Origin: Ferroplasma acidiphilum
Lineage (GTDB): Archaea > Thermoplasmatota > Thermoplasmata > Thermoplasmatales > Thermoplasmataceae
Length of the DNA: 64,000 nucleotides
Reading direction: 5' to 3'
NCBI RefSeq assembly: GCF_002078355.1
Contig: NZ_CP015363.1
Coordinates: 1,762,944-1,826,943 of the forward strand
Within the stretch, counting starts at the first letter, position 1, and each line of letters begins with the position of its first letter. The notes beneath the pieces were generated by a model that worked only from the letters and a program-made list of their open reading frames with translations, ran no database searches and was not told the DNA's origin. Both the position numbers and the translations under genes were made by a program. Below are positions 1 through 8,370 of this stretch, in pieces.

Positions 1-1
1 T

Positions 2-772
2 ATAACGTTTTCAAGGTATACTGAAATTATGCTTATCCCGGACATAGTATCTGTTGTCTCCAGCCTGTTTGTGCTGTATATATACTATCGCAAAAATATA
101 AGGGATGATTTTCACACTGACCCTGCAGTAAAACCTTCTTCATTCATAAAGGATAGAAGAATATTCCTGATGGCATTTCCAGCCACAGTACTCCTTATGG
201 TTCTTTACTTTCTATCAGGGTTCATAGGAGTCCCAATTTCCTTTATTGCGATGCCTTTTGCACTGATATTTTATATTGTTGCCAGACTTGGCGGGAGAAT
301 AGATGCAAACCATGTTATAAAAATTGCCCCGTGGCAGGTTGTTTTGTTTTCACTTGGAATGTACATAATAGTATTCGGCGTAAGCAGCAATGGGCTCGAT
401 TCTATATACATTGTTATATTGAATTACTTTTCCTCGCTCCCTGGCCCATTCCCCATAATTACAACAGGGTTCTTCTTTGCCATGAATGCGGCATTCATGA
501 ACAATATGCCATCGGTCATGATAGGCGATATAGCAATATCGGGGATAGCACATCCCGGATTGCTTATGTATGCCAATATAATAGGCAATGACATAGGGCC
601 GAAATTTACGCCTATAGGGTCACTTGCCACACTTCTATGGCTATATACCCTTGAAAGGAAAAATTCCATAAAGATTTCCTTCTCCTATTATATGAAAACG
701 GGGTTTATCCTTGCTGTGCCTGTACTGTTTTTTACACTGCTTTCACTTTACATAATGTCTTTGATTGTCTGA
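2..772 (+). CDS. ArsB/NhaD-type ion transporter, C-terminal part (truncated by window edge)
   Basis: The reading frame is open from base 2 with no stop before the first ATG at 29, so the gene most likely begins outside the window and this is its C-terminal part. The visible protein has about six strongly hydrophobic segments. It carries the segment NAAFMNNMPSVM followed by GNDIGPKFTPIGSLATLLW, typical of the second half of the ArsB/NhaD/CitM ion-transporter superfamily (arsenite efflux or anion/Na+ exchange at the cytoplasmic membrane). Arsenite efflux fits an acidic metal-rich habitat, but the substrate cannot be read from this fragment. The 3' end overlaps the end of the convergent homocitrate-synthase-like gene by 30 bp. 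Confidence 0.75.
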   Translation: MTFSRYTEIMLIPDIVSVVSSLFVLYIYYRKNIRDDFHTDPAVKPSSFIKDRRIFLMAFPATVLLMVLYFLSGFIGVPISFIAMPFALIFYIVARLGGRIDANHVIKIAPWQVVLFSLGMYIIVFGVSSNGLDSIYIVILNYFSSLPGPFPIITTGFFFAMNAAFMNNMPSVMIGDIAISGIAHPGLLMYANIIGNDIGPKFTPIGSLATLLWLYTLERKNSIKISFSYYMKTGFILAVPVLFFTLLSLYIMSLIV

Positions 773-1876
773 ATTTGCTATTTCTTTCAGGTCATCCTCA
801 CTGTAAACCATATTATTATTCTTAATTTTCTCCAGCATATATGATATTTTATTATCATCTGCGTTGATTCCCATATTTGCCAGCTTTTCACGCAGTGCGT
901 GTTTTCCTGAATATTTGTCTATGGTGAAAGAATGCTGCAAGCCAAGCCTTGAAGGATCCATGAACTCATATGTTCCTGGATTTCTTATTATTCCGTCTAC
1001 ATGCACCCCCGATTTATGTGTAAAGGCAGTGGATCCGGTTACCGGATAATTAGGTGGCATTGTAATTCCACTGTATTTTTCAATAAGTTCAGAAAGAGGT
1101 TTAAGTGAAAGAAGGTTTATGGCATCCACACCTAAATGGTAATTCAACAGCACACCAAGAGCCTGTGTCGGGATTATTCCAACCCTTTCACCCAGGCCGT
1201 TAACAGTGGAATGTATGATGGTAGCGCCGGATTCTGCAGCAGCCAGTCCATTTGCAAGTGCCATTCCCATGTCATTGTGCCCGTGGAAATCGTATTCAAC
1301 ACCTTTTATATCACTTAAATTATTGAATATATATGCCGTTTTCTCCGGGGTCAGTATTCCAAGAGTATCTGCTATTGAAACCCTGTCTGCCCCTGCATCC
1401 ACAGCTGTCCTTACCACATTCCTCAAAAAGTTTATATCGGTCCTGGAAGCATCCTCTGCGGTAAATCTTACGGGTATCCCTGTCAAGGAAGCATAACTTA
1501 TTGAATCATATATTATATCCAGTGCCTCTGTGCGGCTCCTGTGTGTTTTGTTATCCAGATGTATATCACTTACACCGTAGAATATTGCTATCCTATCAAC
1601 GCCAAGCGATGCTGCGGAATCGATATCAGAATTGACAGCACGGCTATGCGCAATTATCTCTGAATTGATCATCCCGGAAGCTTTCATATCCATTATTTCT
1701 TTTATAGCAGAGTAAATATCAGGCGAGACCAGTGGGTGACCTGCTTCAATCATTGCAACATGTGCATCTGATAGAAGTTGCGCAATTTCTATTCGCTGAT
1801 TTTTATTGAAAAGCACCCCGGGAGTTTGTTCACCCTCCCTGAGTGTTGAATCCAGTATTCCAACTTTTAAAGGCAT
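743..1876 (-). CDS. Homocitrate synthase / 2-isopropylmalate synthase family enzyme
   Basis: A 377-residue member of the DRE-TIM metallolyase family that condenses acetyl-CoA with a 2-oxoacid. The N-terminus has the signature DSTLREGEQTPG (residues 9-20). Mid-protein are FTAEDASRTD and the metal-binding HGHNDMG, then TAFTHKSGVHVDG. The HGHNDMG and THKSGVHVDG forms and the lack of a C-terminal leucine-regulatory domain resemble Lys20-type homocitrate synthase more than LeuA. A second paralogue at 35706 sits with leuCDB, so this one may serve the alpha-aminoadipate lysine route; that is inference. A TATA-like stretch (TTTATTTATTAAAT) lies about 25-30 nt before the ATG, consistent with a leaderless start. 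It is transcribed divergently from the kinase at 1986. Confidence 0.85.
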   Translation of the reverse strand: MPLKVGILDSTLREGEQTPGVLFNKNQRIEIAQLLSDAHVAMIEAGHPLVSPDIYSAIKEIMDMKASGMINSEIIAHSRAVNSDIDSAASLGVDRIAIFYGVSDIHLDNKTHRSRTEALDIIYDSISYASLTGIPVRFTAEDASRTDINFLRNVVRTAVDAGADRVSIADTLGILTPEKTAYIFNNLSDIKGVEYDFHGHNDMGMALANGLAAAESGATIIHSTVNGLGERVGIIPTQALGVLLNYHLGVDAINLLSLKPLSELIEKYSGITMPPNYPVTGSTAFTHKSGVHVDGIIRNPGTYEFMDPSRLGLQHSFTIDKYSGKHALREKLANMGINADDNKISYMLEKIKNNNMVYSEDDLKEIANSDNQRHYVK

Positions 1877-1985
1877 AGTGTTCTATATGCTCATTTAATA
1901 AATAAAATTTTCGTATTATTTCTACTAATTTCGTAAATTATGTGATAATACAAAATCTTTTTAAATGCTATTTGCTCATGGACGT

Positions 1986-2957
1986 ATGATACTTTCAGTA
2001 GATGGTGGAGGAACAAAAACTGCCGCCATAATAGTGGATGAGAAGAATTACAGACTTGCTGGATTTGGAGTTGCCGGCCCGAGCAATGTCCGCAGTGTTA
2101 CAGCATCAACTTCAAGAAAAAATATTTTAAAAGCTATTAAAAATGCTGAAAAGATGGCTGGAAGCGTTTCCATCACCGGTTCTATTTATGGAATAGCTGG
2201 ATATGGCGATTCTATTGCATACACAGAGGAGATTAAATCAATTGTAAAGTCTATTGAAGCCATATCCGATGGAAAAGCTGTAATAACAAATGATGGAGAG
2301 GCTGCAGTATACCTTGTTACAATGGGCGATGATGGAATAGTTACTGCACTGGGCACCGGTTCCGTTGGAGCTTATATTAAAGATGGGAAAGTTAACAGGA
2401 TTGGCGGATGGAGTTACCTTACGGATGATGTTGCTTCCGGTTACTGGATTGCAAGGAATGGAATAGAAATGGCTGAAAAAAGCTATGATGGCATTATAGG
2501 AAAAACATCACTTATTGAGAAATTGCAGGAACATTTCAAACTTCCGCTCCGTGACCTTGTTGCCGATCTGGAAGCGCATTTTAATAAAAGAGTCATGGCT
2601 TCACTGGCAATGGATGTCGACACAGAGGCTGAAAAGGGCGATAAGATTTCAGAGAATGTGCTTTATATGGCTTTTAACGAGATAAAATTAATGATAGATG
2701 GTATGAAAAAAAATTTTGAAAAGCCGGTGGCGGTGGGATCCATAGGAGGGGTTATGCAATCCAGAACAATAAGGGAACTGCTTCACCGGGAGTATAATGG
2801 AATTAAAATTTTTTATGGGTATCATGTTGCAATAGGGAATGCTATGAGGTTGCTTGGCTCCAGAAGCAGTGAAGTGAGAGATTCCTTTGTATCACAGATG
2901 GAAGAGAAAATCGATTTGCTTTCACAGTCAGAGAGAGACTTGCTTTTTATTAAGTAA
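1986..2957 (+). CDS. kdgK: BadF/BadG/BcrA/BcrD-family sugar kinase, probable 2-keto-3-deoxygluconate kinase
   Basis: ASKHA-fold kinase with phosphate-1 motif SVDGGGTKT at the N-terminus, GTGSVGAY mid-protein and adenosine-region GGWSYLTDDVASGYWIAR. These are features of the N-acetylglucosamine kinase/BadF family, which includes the unusual KDG kinase of Thermoplasma acidophilum. The function would be ATP phosphorylation of 2-keto-3-deoxygluconate in the Entner-Doudoroff branch; gluconate dehydratase is encoded at 18722. GlcNAc or another sugar is an alternative substrate. An in-frame ATG lies at 1965. However, the TATA-like CTTTTTAAA (1956-1964) is about 26 nt before the ATG at 1986, so I chose 1986 as a leaderless start (323 aa) beginning MILSVDGGG. 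Confidence 0.7.
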   Translation: MILSVDGGGTKTAAIIVDEKNYRLAGFGVAGPSNVRSVTASTSRKNILKAIKNAEKMAGSVSITGSIYGIAGYGDSIAYTEEIKSIVKSIEAISDGKAVITNDGEAAVYLVTMGDDGIVTALGTGSVGAYIKDGKVNRIGGWSYLTDDVASGYWIARNGIEMAEKSYDGIIGKTSLIEKLQEHFKLPLRDLVADLEAHFNKRVMASLAMDVDTEAEKGDKISENVLYMAFNEIKLMIDGMKKNFEKPVAVGSIGGVMQSRTIRELLHREYNGIKIFYGYHVAIGNAMRLLGSRSSEVRDSFVSQMEEKIDLLSQSERDLLFIK

Positions 2958-2990
2958 TATCTTTTTCTAAAAAGATACATATATATACAC
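2958..2990 (+). promoter_or_regulatory. padR promoter with 9-bp inverted repeat abutting the TATA box
   Basis: TATCTTTTT-CT-AAAAAGATA (2958-2977) is a perfect 9-bp inverted repeat lying directly against the TATA-like ACATATATATAC (2977-2988), which is about 26 nt before the padR ATG. The position covers the BRE region, so a bound dimer would block TFB. It could be an autoregulatory PadR operator. It could also serve as a terminator for the upstream kinase, since its left arm contains T5. Confidence 0.5.
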
Positions 2991-3008
2991 TTTCAATATT
3001 ATAGATTC

Positions 3009-3425
3009 ATGAGATACCATTTATCTGATATGCTTATACTTGAACAGGTTTCAGAAAGCCCTAAAAAACCTTACAGAATCATAAAAGGCATAGTGGGAAA
3101 ATTTGATATTGAGTATAAACCCAGCACAGGTATGATATATCCAGCAATAGACCGGTTATTAAAAGCAGGTTATATAAAAAAAACCATTGATGGATATATA
3201 ATAACAGAGGAAGGAAAAAAATACAGGTCAAACAACCGGGAAAACTATGAAAAGCTTATATCGAATTTTATGGATAATAAACTATTCTTCAGAAATCTAA
3301 GAAAGGCTGTACGTGATTTGATTTCCACAATAAAGGAATCAGACAAAAGCTATATAAGGGAAAATCAGGAAACTATTATAGAAGAGATAGGCGAAATTTC
3401 AAGAAAAATTAAAAATAAGGAGTGA
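3009..3425 (+). CDS. PadR-family winged-helix transcriptional regulator
   Basis: A 138-residue protein. The N-terminal 70 residues fit the PadR winged helix: YRIIKGIVGKFDIEYKPSTGMIYPAIDRLLKAGYI, then the wing ITEEGKKY. The C-terminal half is charged and helical, as in the PadR dimerisation helix. It heads an operon with an ABC ATPase and an ABC-2 permease, a common arrangement for PadR proteins that sense a toxic compound and control its exporter. The ATG follows a TATA-like box by about 26 nt, so the transcript is probably leaderless. Its stop codon lies inside the ribosome-binding site of the next gene. Confidence 0.85.
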   Translation: MRYHLSDMLILEQVSESPKKPYRIIKGIVGKFDIEYKPSTGMIYPAIDRLLKAGYIKKTIDGYIITEEGKKYRSNNRENYEKLISNFMDNKLFFRNLRKAVRDLISTIKESDKSYIRENQETIIEEIGEISRKIKNKE

Positions 3426-3430
3426 ATAAT

Positions 3431-4414
3431 ATGGATTATAGCATAGAAATAGACAAATTGACAAAGATATTTAACGGAAAAGTTACTGCTGTCGATAACG
3501 TCAGCTTGAAAATAGGATCAGGGCAGATATACGGCCTGCTCGGGCAAAACGGGGCAGGAAAATCAACATTAATTAAAATGCTTACAGGCAGCCTGACTCC
3601 AACATCCGGTACAGCTAAAATTGCCGGATTAGATTTAACAAAGGACTCAATGAAAATAAGAAAGATTACCGGTGTGGTGCCACAGGATCTTACAACGGAT
3701 GGAGACCTAAGCGGGAGGGAGAACCTTAAATTGATTGCAGATTTATACGGCATACCGAAAAAAGAGGCCCTTGAAAGAATAGATGTTCTTCTCCATATGG
3801 TTGATTTATATGATGTTCGGGACAGGCATGCTGAGAATTATTCTGGCGGCATGAGAAAAAGGCTCGAACTTGCATGTGGATTAATGAATACACCAGAGGT
3901 ATTATTTCTGGACGAACCCACACTGGGGCTGGATGTTACCACAAGGGAAAACCTCTGGAAATATATCCGGTCGGTACAGAAAGAATTCCATATAACAATA
4001 ATATTGACATCCCATTATCTGGATGAGGTGGACGCACTTGCAAATGAATTATCCATAATAGACCATGGAAAAATAATAATTTCGGGTACATCAGATGAGT
4101 TAAAGAAGAGCCTTAAGGGTGATATTATAACATTAAAAGTAAAAAATGATGATGAATACAGCAAACTGGAAAAATTCCCGGAATCACTTGAAATAAAACG
4201 TATGGAAACGGGAGATGTGAGGATGAAGGTAAACAATTCAGATGAAGTGCTGCCAAAGCTTATGAAGTTCCTGGGGGAAAATGAAATTTCTCCAGAAGCT
4301 ATAAGCATACGCAAACCGTCACTTGATGAGGTATTTATCGAGTATACCGGAAGAAATATAAATTCTGAAGCGGGAAACACCGATTATGCAAAATTAATGA
4401 TGGGGAGGAGATAA
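3431..4414 (+). CDS. ABC transporter ATP-binding protein (DrrA-like exporter)
   Basis: ATPase of an ABC-2-type export system. It contains Walker A GQNGAGKST, Q-loop VPQD, signature YSGGMRKRLELA, Walker B VLFLDEPTLGLD and the switch histidine in TSHYLDEVD. A C-terminal extension of about 90 residues ending SIRKPSLDEVFIEYTG is typical of drug or daunorubicin-type (DrrA) ATPases. A GTG start at 3422 overlaps the padR stop. I prefer the ATG at 3431 because AAGGAGTGA (3417-3425) is an excellent Shine-Dalgarno sequence spaced about 5 nt from it. The gene is co-transcribed with the permease that follows after one base. Confidence 0.9.
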   Translation: MDYSIEIDKLTKIFNGKVTAVDNVSLKIGSGQIYGLLGQNGAGKSTLIKMLTGSLTPTSGTAKIAGLDLTKDSMKIRKITGVVPQDLTTDGDLSGRENLKLIADLYGIPKKEALERIDVLLHMVDLYDVRDRHAENYSGGMRKRLELACGLMNTPEVLFLDEPTLGLDVTTRENLWKYIRSVQKEFHITIILTSHYLDEVDALANELSIIDHGKIIISGTSDELKKSLKGDIITLKVKNDDEYSKLEKFPESLEIKRMETGDVRMKVNNSDEVLPKLMKFLGENEISPEAISIRKPSLDEVFIEYTGRNINSEAGNTDYAKLMMGRR

Positions 4415-4415
4415 A

Positions 4416-5219
4416 ATGGGTGGCTTGATACCTTTAACTATAAGGGATCTGAAAAGATGGTACAGGAACCCTATATCCGCTGTGGTTGGTGTGATTCAGC
4501 CTATATTCTGGATTGTGCTGTTCGGCAGTGCCTTTGATATTGCAAAATTTGGTGGGCCTGCAAGTTCTGCGTTCTTTGAGGGGGCGCCAAACTATATAAC
4601 ATATCTTATGGGAGGAATATTGACAATTATAGGGCTGTTTACGGGTATGTTCTCAGGAATTAACATAATATGGGACAGAAGGCTTGGAATACTGCAGAGG
4701 TTCCTTATAGCACCCATAAATAGGGCATCTATAGTATTTTCCAGGATCCTCTCATCGGTGGCAAGAATACTTGTCCAGATTGTAATACTATTCGTCGTTG
4801 CCTTCCTGATACCGGATGGGTTGAAAATTGAACATGGGTTTACAGCTATGGATGCTGTAGTGCTTGTTTCAGCAGTATTGATGATATCGTTTATATTTTC
4901 ATCCCTGTTCAGCATCATAGCAGTCAGGACAACAAAAATGGAGTCCGTATTTGGAATAGTAAATCTGATAAACCTGCCACTTATGTTTGCCAGTTTCGCA
5001 ATGTTTCCACCTGACCTTATGGCTGGCTGGTTGGAAAATGTTGCCAGGTATAACCCCGTATCATGGTCCGCACAGTCCATAAGAATGGTGATAATAAACG
5101 GTACATTAAGTGCGAGTGAAGCCCACACAGTACTTCTTTACATGATGGGATTGCTGGCATTGACTGTCTTTATGCTGGTACTTACCTATGTGATATCCAA
5201 CAAAGAAATACGTGGATAA
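4416..5219 (+). CDS. ABC-2 type permease (DrrB-like)
   Basis: A 267-residue membrane protein with six predicted membrane spans. It has the N-terminal amphipathic stretch (IRDLKRWYRNP) and the segment GIINIIWDRRLGILQRFLIAP-like around residues 80-100 characteristic of ABC-2 permeases of the DrrB/NodJ type. The start is supported by the ribosome-binding site GGGGAGGAGAT just upstream. With the preceding ATPase and PadR regulator it should form a membrane exporter for lipophilic compounds; the substrate is unknown. The stop codon directly abuts the stop codon of the convergent UMP kinase gene with no spacer. Confidence 0.88.
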   Translation: MGGLIPLTIRDLKRWYRNPISAVVGVIQPIFWIVLFGSAFDIAKFGGPASSAFFEGAPNYITYLMGGILTIIGLFTGMFSGINIIWDRRLGILQRFLIAPINRASIVFSRILSSVARILVQIVILFVVAFLIPDGLKIEHGFTAMDAVVLVSAVLMISFIFSSLFSIIAVRTTKMESVFGIVNLINLPLMFASFAMFPPDLMAGWLENVARYNPVSWSAQSIRMVIINGTLSASEAHTVLLYMMGLLALTVFMLVLTYVISNKEIRG

Positions 5220-5897
5220 TCAGGAAATTACTGTACCACCACATTTTTCATTATACAATATATTTTTATATTCATTTAAATCAAACCCGTTTATAACAAA
5301 TATTTTTATTCCAGCCCTTTTTGCTATTGTTAATGATGTTATGTCCATAAACACATTTGTTCCTGCACCGGTAGAATTTTTAATGGATAATGAAATAGCC
5401 TCATTATAGGAAAGTTTTGAGAATTTCTTTGCATCATTATCGATTTTCGGGTCAGATGAGTAAACGCCATCAACAGATGTTGCATTTATAAGTACTTTTG
5501 AGCCGATTCTTTCTGCAAGAAGTGTTGATACAGTATCTGTAGTATGTCCAGGCTCTGTGCCACCCATTACAACATACCTGTAATTATGGAGCATTTCAGC
5601 AGCGTCGTTGATATTTGTGGGAATTTTAGAGTTTACGTCATCAAAGAATGTTGTCATCGCCAGGGCATTTATCCTGGTAGCGTTTATTCCGATTTCATCC
5701 AGTATATTATCGTTAACATTGTATTTCTTCAGGTCAGATATATATGTCCTGGCAAGCTTTCCACCACCCACCACAATGCCGAATTTGTCGTATGTGGAAA
5801 TAGATTTCATTGTTTCTGAAAATTCTTCCATTAATTTAAGATTGAGCCTTTCCTTTGATATTATTGATCCACCCAGTGATATAACTACACTATTCAT
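5220..5897 (-). CDS. pyrH: Uridylate kinase (UMP kinase), archaeal type
   Basis: Amino-acid-kinase fold protein of 225 residues, the normal size for archaeal UMP kinase, which converts UMP to UDP in the cytoplasm. Recognisable elements are the nucleotide-binding SLGGSIIS (residues 7-14), [18 protein letters not shown] and the DGVYSSDPK region where UMP kinases contact phosphate. It lacks a regulatory domain. It diverges from aRF1; 42 bp separate the two start codons and must hold both promoters. The stop codon is flush with that of the ABC permease. Confidence 0.92.
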   Translation of the reverse strand: MNSVVISLGGSIISKERLNLKLMEEFSETMKSISTYDKFGIVVGGGKLARTYISDLKKYNVNDNILDEIGINATRINALAMTTFFDDVNSKIPTNINDAAEMLHNYRYVVMGGTEPGHTTDTVSTLLAERIGSKVLINATSVDGVYSSDPKIDNDAKKFSKLSYNEAISLSIKNSTGAGTNVFMDITSLTIAKRAGIKIFVINGFDLNEYKNILYNEKCGGTVIS

Positions 5898-5939
5898 TTG
5901 ATTTCATTAAGGTTAAATATTATTATAAAATTTTCTATA
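5898..5939. promoter_or_regulatory. Compact bidirectional promoter, pyrH / aRF1
   Basis: Only 42 bp separate the two divergent starts. TTAAATATT on the + strand (about 5913-5921) lies about 25 nt before the aRF1 ATG. ATTTTATAATA on the - strand (about 5921-5931) lies about 28 nt before the pyrH ATG. The two TATA elements are back to back, so both transcripts would be leaderless and initiation complexes might compete. Confidence 0.5.
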
Positions 5940-7178
5940 ATGGATGATGAAGATTATAAACGCTATGAATTTAAAAAAGCCATGGAAGAGCTGTCTAAAT
6001 TACATGGCCGTGGAACGGAATTAATATCACTTTACATCCCGCCAGACAAACAGATTTCTGATGTGGTACAGTATTTAAGGGAGGAGTTTTCCACTTCTTC
6101 AAACATTAAATCAAAAACAACCAGAAAAAATGTCCTGGGCGCTATCGAGTCCATAATGTCCAGGCTAAAATATTATAAACAGCCGCCTGAACACGGGCTT
6201 GTGTTTTTTGTCGGCCATGTCGCAACGCGAGGTGACCAGACAGAGATGTATACAAAGATAATAGAACCTCCACAGGCTATACAGACCTTTTTATATAAGT
6301 GTGATTCGAGCTTCCATCTGGAGCAGCTAACAGACCAGTTGAAAGAAAAGGAATTATACGGGCTTATAGTAATAGACAGAAAAGAGGCAACTATCGGTTT
6401 CCTTCGAGGGACAAAAATAGATGTTGTTGACTATGAATATTCACTGGTTCCAAGCAAGCACCGACAGGGTGGACAGTCATCGCGAAGGTTCGAAAGGCTT
6501 ATAGAAATTGCCGCAAATGAGTTTTTTAAAAAGATAGGAGATATAGCAAACAGTACATTTATGCCAGTTATAAAGGATGTAATAACCATATTTGTTGGCG
6601 GCCCTGGCGCAACAAAGGAGTATTTTATAGAGAAAGATTATCTGAGGAATGAAATAAAAGATAAGATAAAGGATCTATTTGATATAGGATACACGGATGA
6701 ATCAGGATTAAGGGAACTGGTAGAAAAGGCATCTGAATCAATAAAGGATATGAGGATAACACGGGAAAAGGACATTATAAACAGGTTTCTCAGGGAAATA
6801 AAAAAATCTGATGGTGGGCTTGGCGTATATGGTGAAGCTTCAATAATCAATGCTTTGAAAATGAAAAATATCGAATTGCTGATAGTATCAGATAGTATAA
6901 GAAAAATAAAATATTTTTATAAATGCCCTGTATGTGGTGCGGAGAAAACATTCACGGATGAGCCAACTGAAGAACCAGTATGCGACAATGATAACACCCC
7001 TATGAACTTCGAAAAGGAGGATGATTTCATAGAAGACCTCTATAAAATGGCGGAGGAATCAGGAACGAAGGTAGAAATGGTTTCAGAAGATAGCGATGAG
7101 GGAAGGTTATTAAAAACAGCATTTGGGGGATTGGCAGGAATATTAAGGTATGTTCCCGAAAACCAGTTAAACATATGA
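5940..7178 (+). CDS. prf1: Peptide chain release factor aRF1
   Basis: Archaeal class I release factor that reads all three stop codons and triggers peptidyl-tRNA hydrolysis at the ribosome. The start at 5940 gives a 412-residue protein, the usual size. The stop-recognition motif NIKS is at residues 55-58 in [13 protein letters not shown], and the catalytic GGQ is at 177-179 in [16 protein letters not shown]-terminal zinc-finger-like region has CPVCG and a further Cys. An upstream in-frame TTG at 5898 was rejected because it would extend beyond the family N-terminus, and the TATA-like element places transcription start near 5940. Confidence 0.95.
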   Translation: MDDEDYKRYEFKKAMEELSKLHGRGTELISLYIPPDKQISDVVQYLREEFSTSSNIKSKTTRKNVLGAIESIMSRLKYYKQPPEHGLVFFVGHVATRGDQTEMYTKIIEPPQAIQTFLYKCDSSFHLEQLTDQLKEKELYGLIVIDRKEATIGFLRGTKIDVVDYEYSLVPSKHRQGGQSSRRFERLIEIAANEFFKKIGDIANSTFMPVIKDVITIFVGGPGATKEYFIEKDYLRNEIKDKIKDLFDIGYTDESGLRELVEKASESIKDMRITREKDIINRFLREIKKSDGGLGVYGEASIINALKMKNIELLIVSDSIRKIKYFYKCPVCGAEKTFTDEPTEEPVCDNDNTPMNFEKEDDFIEDLYKMAEESGTKVEMVSEDSDEGRLLKTAFGGLAGILRYVPENQLNI

Positions 7179-7380
7179 AGTGCCAGAAAACACAGCAATT
7201 ATTGTGATGGAAATTATATCCATCCGGTTATTTTCTATATACTATTTGCATGCCATTGCTCCGGTGGAAATTTTCTATAAATCCTTTATTTCTATGCTTT
7301 ATAAATCATATATGCCATCAGAGTGATATATAGCACATCGATTGTCTAAAAAAATAAATATTCAATTACCATAAAAGATA

Positions 7381-8370
7381 GTGAATCCGTTTTTCCTCTT
7401 TTTCAAAAAATTCAGGAAATACTCCAGAAATCATGTGATAAAAGCTTCTATTCTAACAATAGCGGTGATAGTATATTCTGTATTCAGTGAGTTTTTTATT
7501 GAGGATTCGATTGTTTCCAGTGGAATTCATTCTTTATTTTCAAGCCTCTGGTGGACAATGCAGACAATAACGACTGTTGGATATGGGGACACTCCTGTTT
7601 ATGGCCTTGCAGGGAGAGCAAATGGCATGCTTATAATGGTAATCGGGATAGGTTCACTGGGTTATCTGATGGCAGGATTGACAAGCATGTTAATAGATAT
7701 CAGATTATCTTCAAAATTAGGTGAGAGAATGGCTGCTGAAAAGAAACACATAGTGCTATGCAACTATAATGAAAGTACAAAAAAAGTGCTTGATAAAATA
7801 AAATATGATGGCATTGACATTGTTATACTCAATGAAAATGAGGTTAAAGGCGATAATGAATACACGTACATTAAAGGCAGTTTTCTCCGGGAAAATGATC
7901 TTATAAGGGCAGGAATAAAAAAGGCCTCATCGGTAATAATTTTTTCAAGGTCCGAGGATAAGGAACAGATGGCAATGGATGCTGAAAGCATATTATCTGC
8001 AATGATAATAAGGAAACTTAACCCGGAAATTAGAATTATAGGTGAAATTTTGAACCCCGACAGCCGTGAACACGCGTCAAGTTTTATGGATGATATAATA
8101 ATAAAAGGCGATGTATCATCTATGCTAATCTATTCTTCAATAATGATTCCTGGAATTCCGGAGTTTATCAATGACCTCTTAATGTCCAATAGCATTTCTG
8201 AGGAAGATATAGATGAAAAATATGCCAGCAGCACATACCATGAATTTATCAGCAATATGGAAAAGGAAAACCGTATCGTTCTTGCATTCAGAAAGCAGGA
8301 TAAAATATACTTAAGGGAAAATTCAGATAAAAAAATAGATGTTGATAGTTATATATTTATAAAAAATTGA
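7381..8370 (+). CDS. MthK-like potassium channel with RCK domain
   Basis: A 329-residue two-TM K+ channel subunit. There is one membrane helix at about residues 21-42, pore helix and selectivity filter TTVGYGD (to residue 70), an inner helix with glycine hinge (MVIGIGSLGYLMAG), then a cytoplasmic RCK/TrkA-N domain starting KHIVLCNYNEST. As in MthK the RCK Rossmann loop is NYNEST-like rather than a canonical GxGxxG. The C-terminal part (about 235-329) is consistent with an RCK-C lobe. It should gate K+ flux in response to a cytoplasmic ligand such as Ca2+. The GTG start is chosen because TATA-like AAATAAATATT lies about 25 nt upstream (leaderless). Its stop is flush with the convergent VAT gene. 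Confidence 0.9.
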   Translation: MNPFFLFFKKFRKYSRNHVIKASILTIAVIVYSVFSEFFIEDSIVSSGIHSLFSSLWWTMQTITTVGYGDTPVYGLAGRANGMLIMVIGIGSLGYLMAGLTSMLIDIRLSSKLGERMAAEKKHIVLCNYNESTKKVLDKIKYDGIDIVILNENEVKGDNEYTYIKGSFLRENDLIRAGIKKASSVIIFSRSEDKEQMAMDAESILSAMIIRKLNPEIRIIGEILNPDSREHASSFMDDIIIKGDVSSMLIYSSIMIPGIPEFINDLLMSNSISEEDIDEKYASSTYHEFISNMEKENRIVLAFRKQDKIYLRENSDKKIDVDSYIFIKN

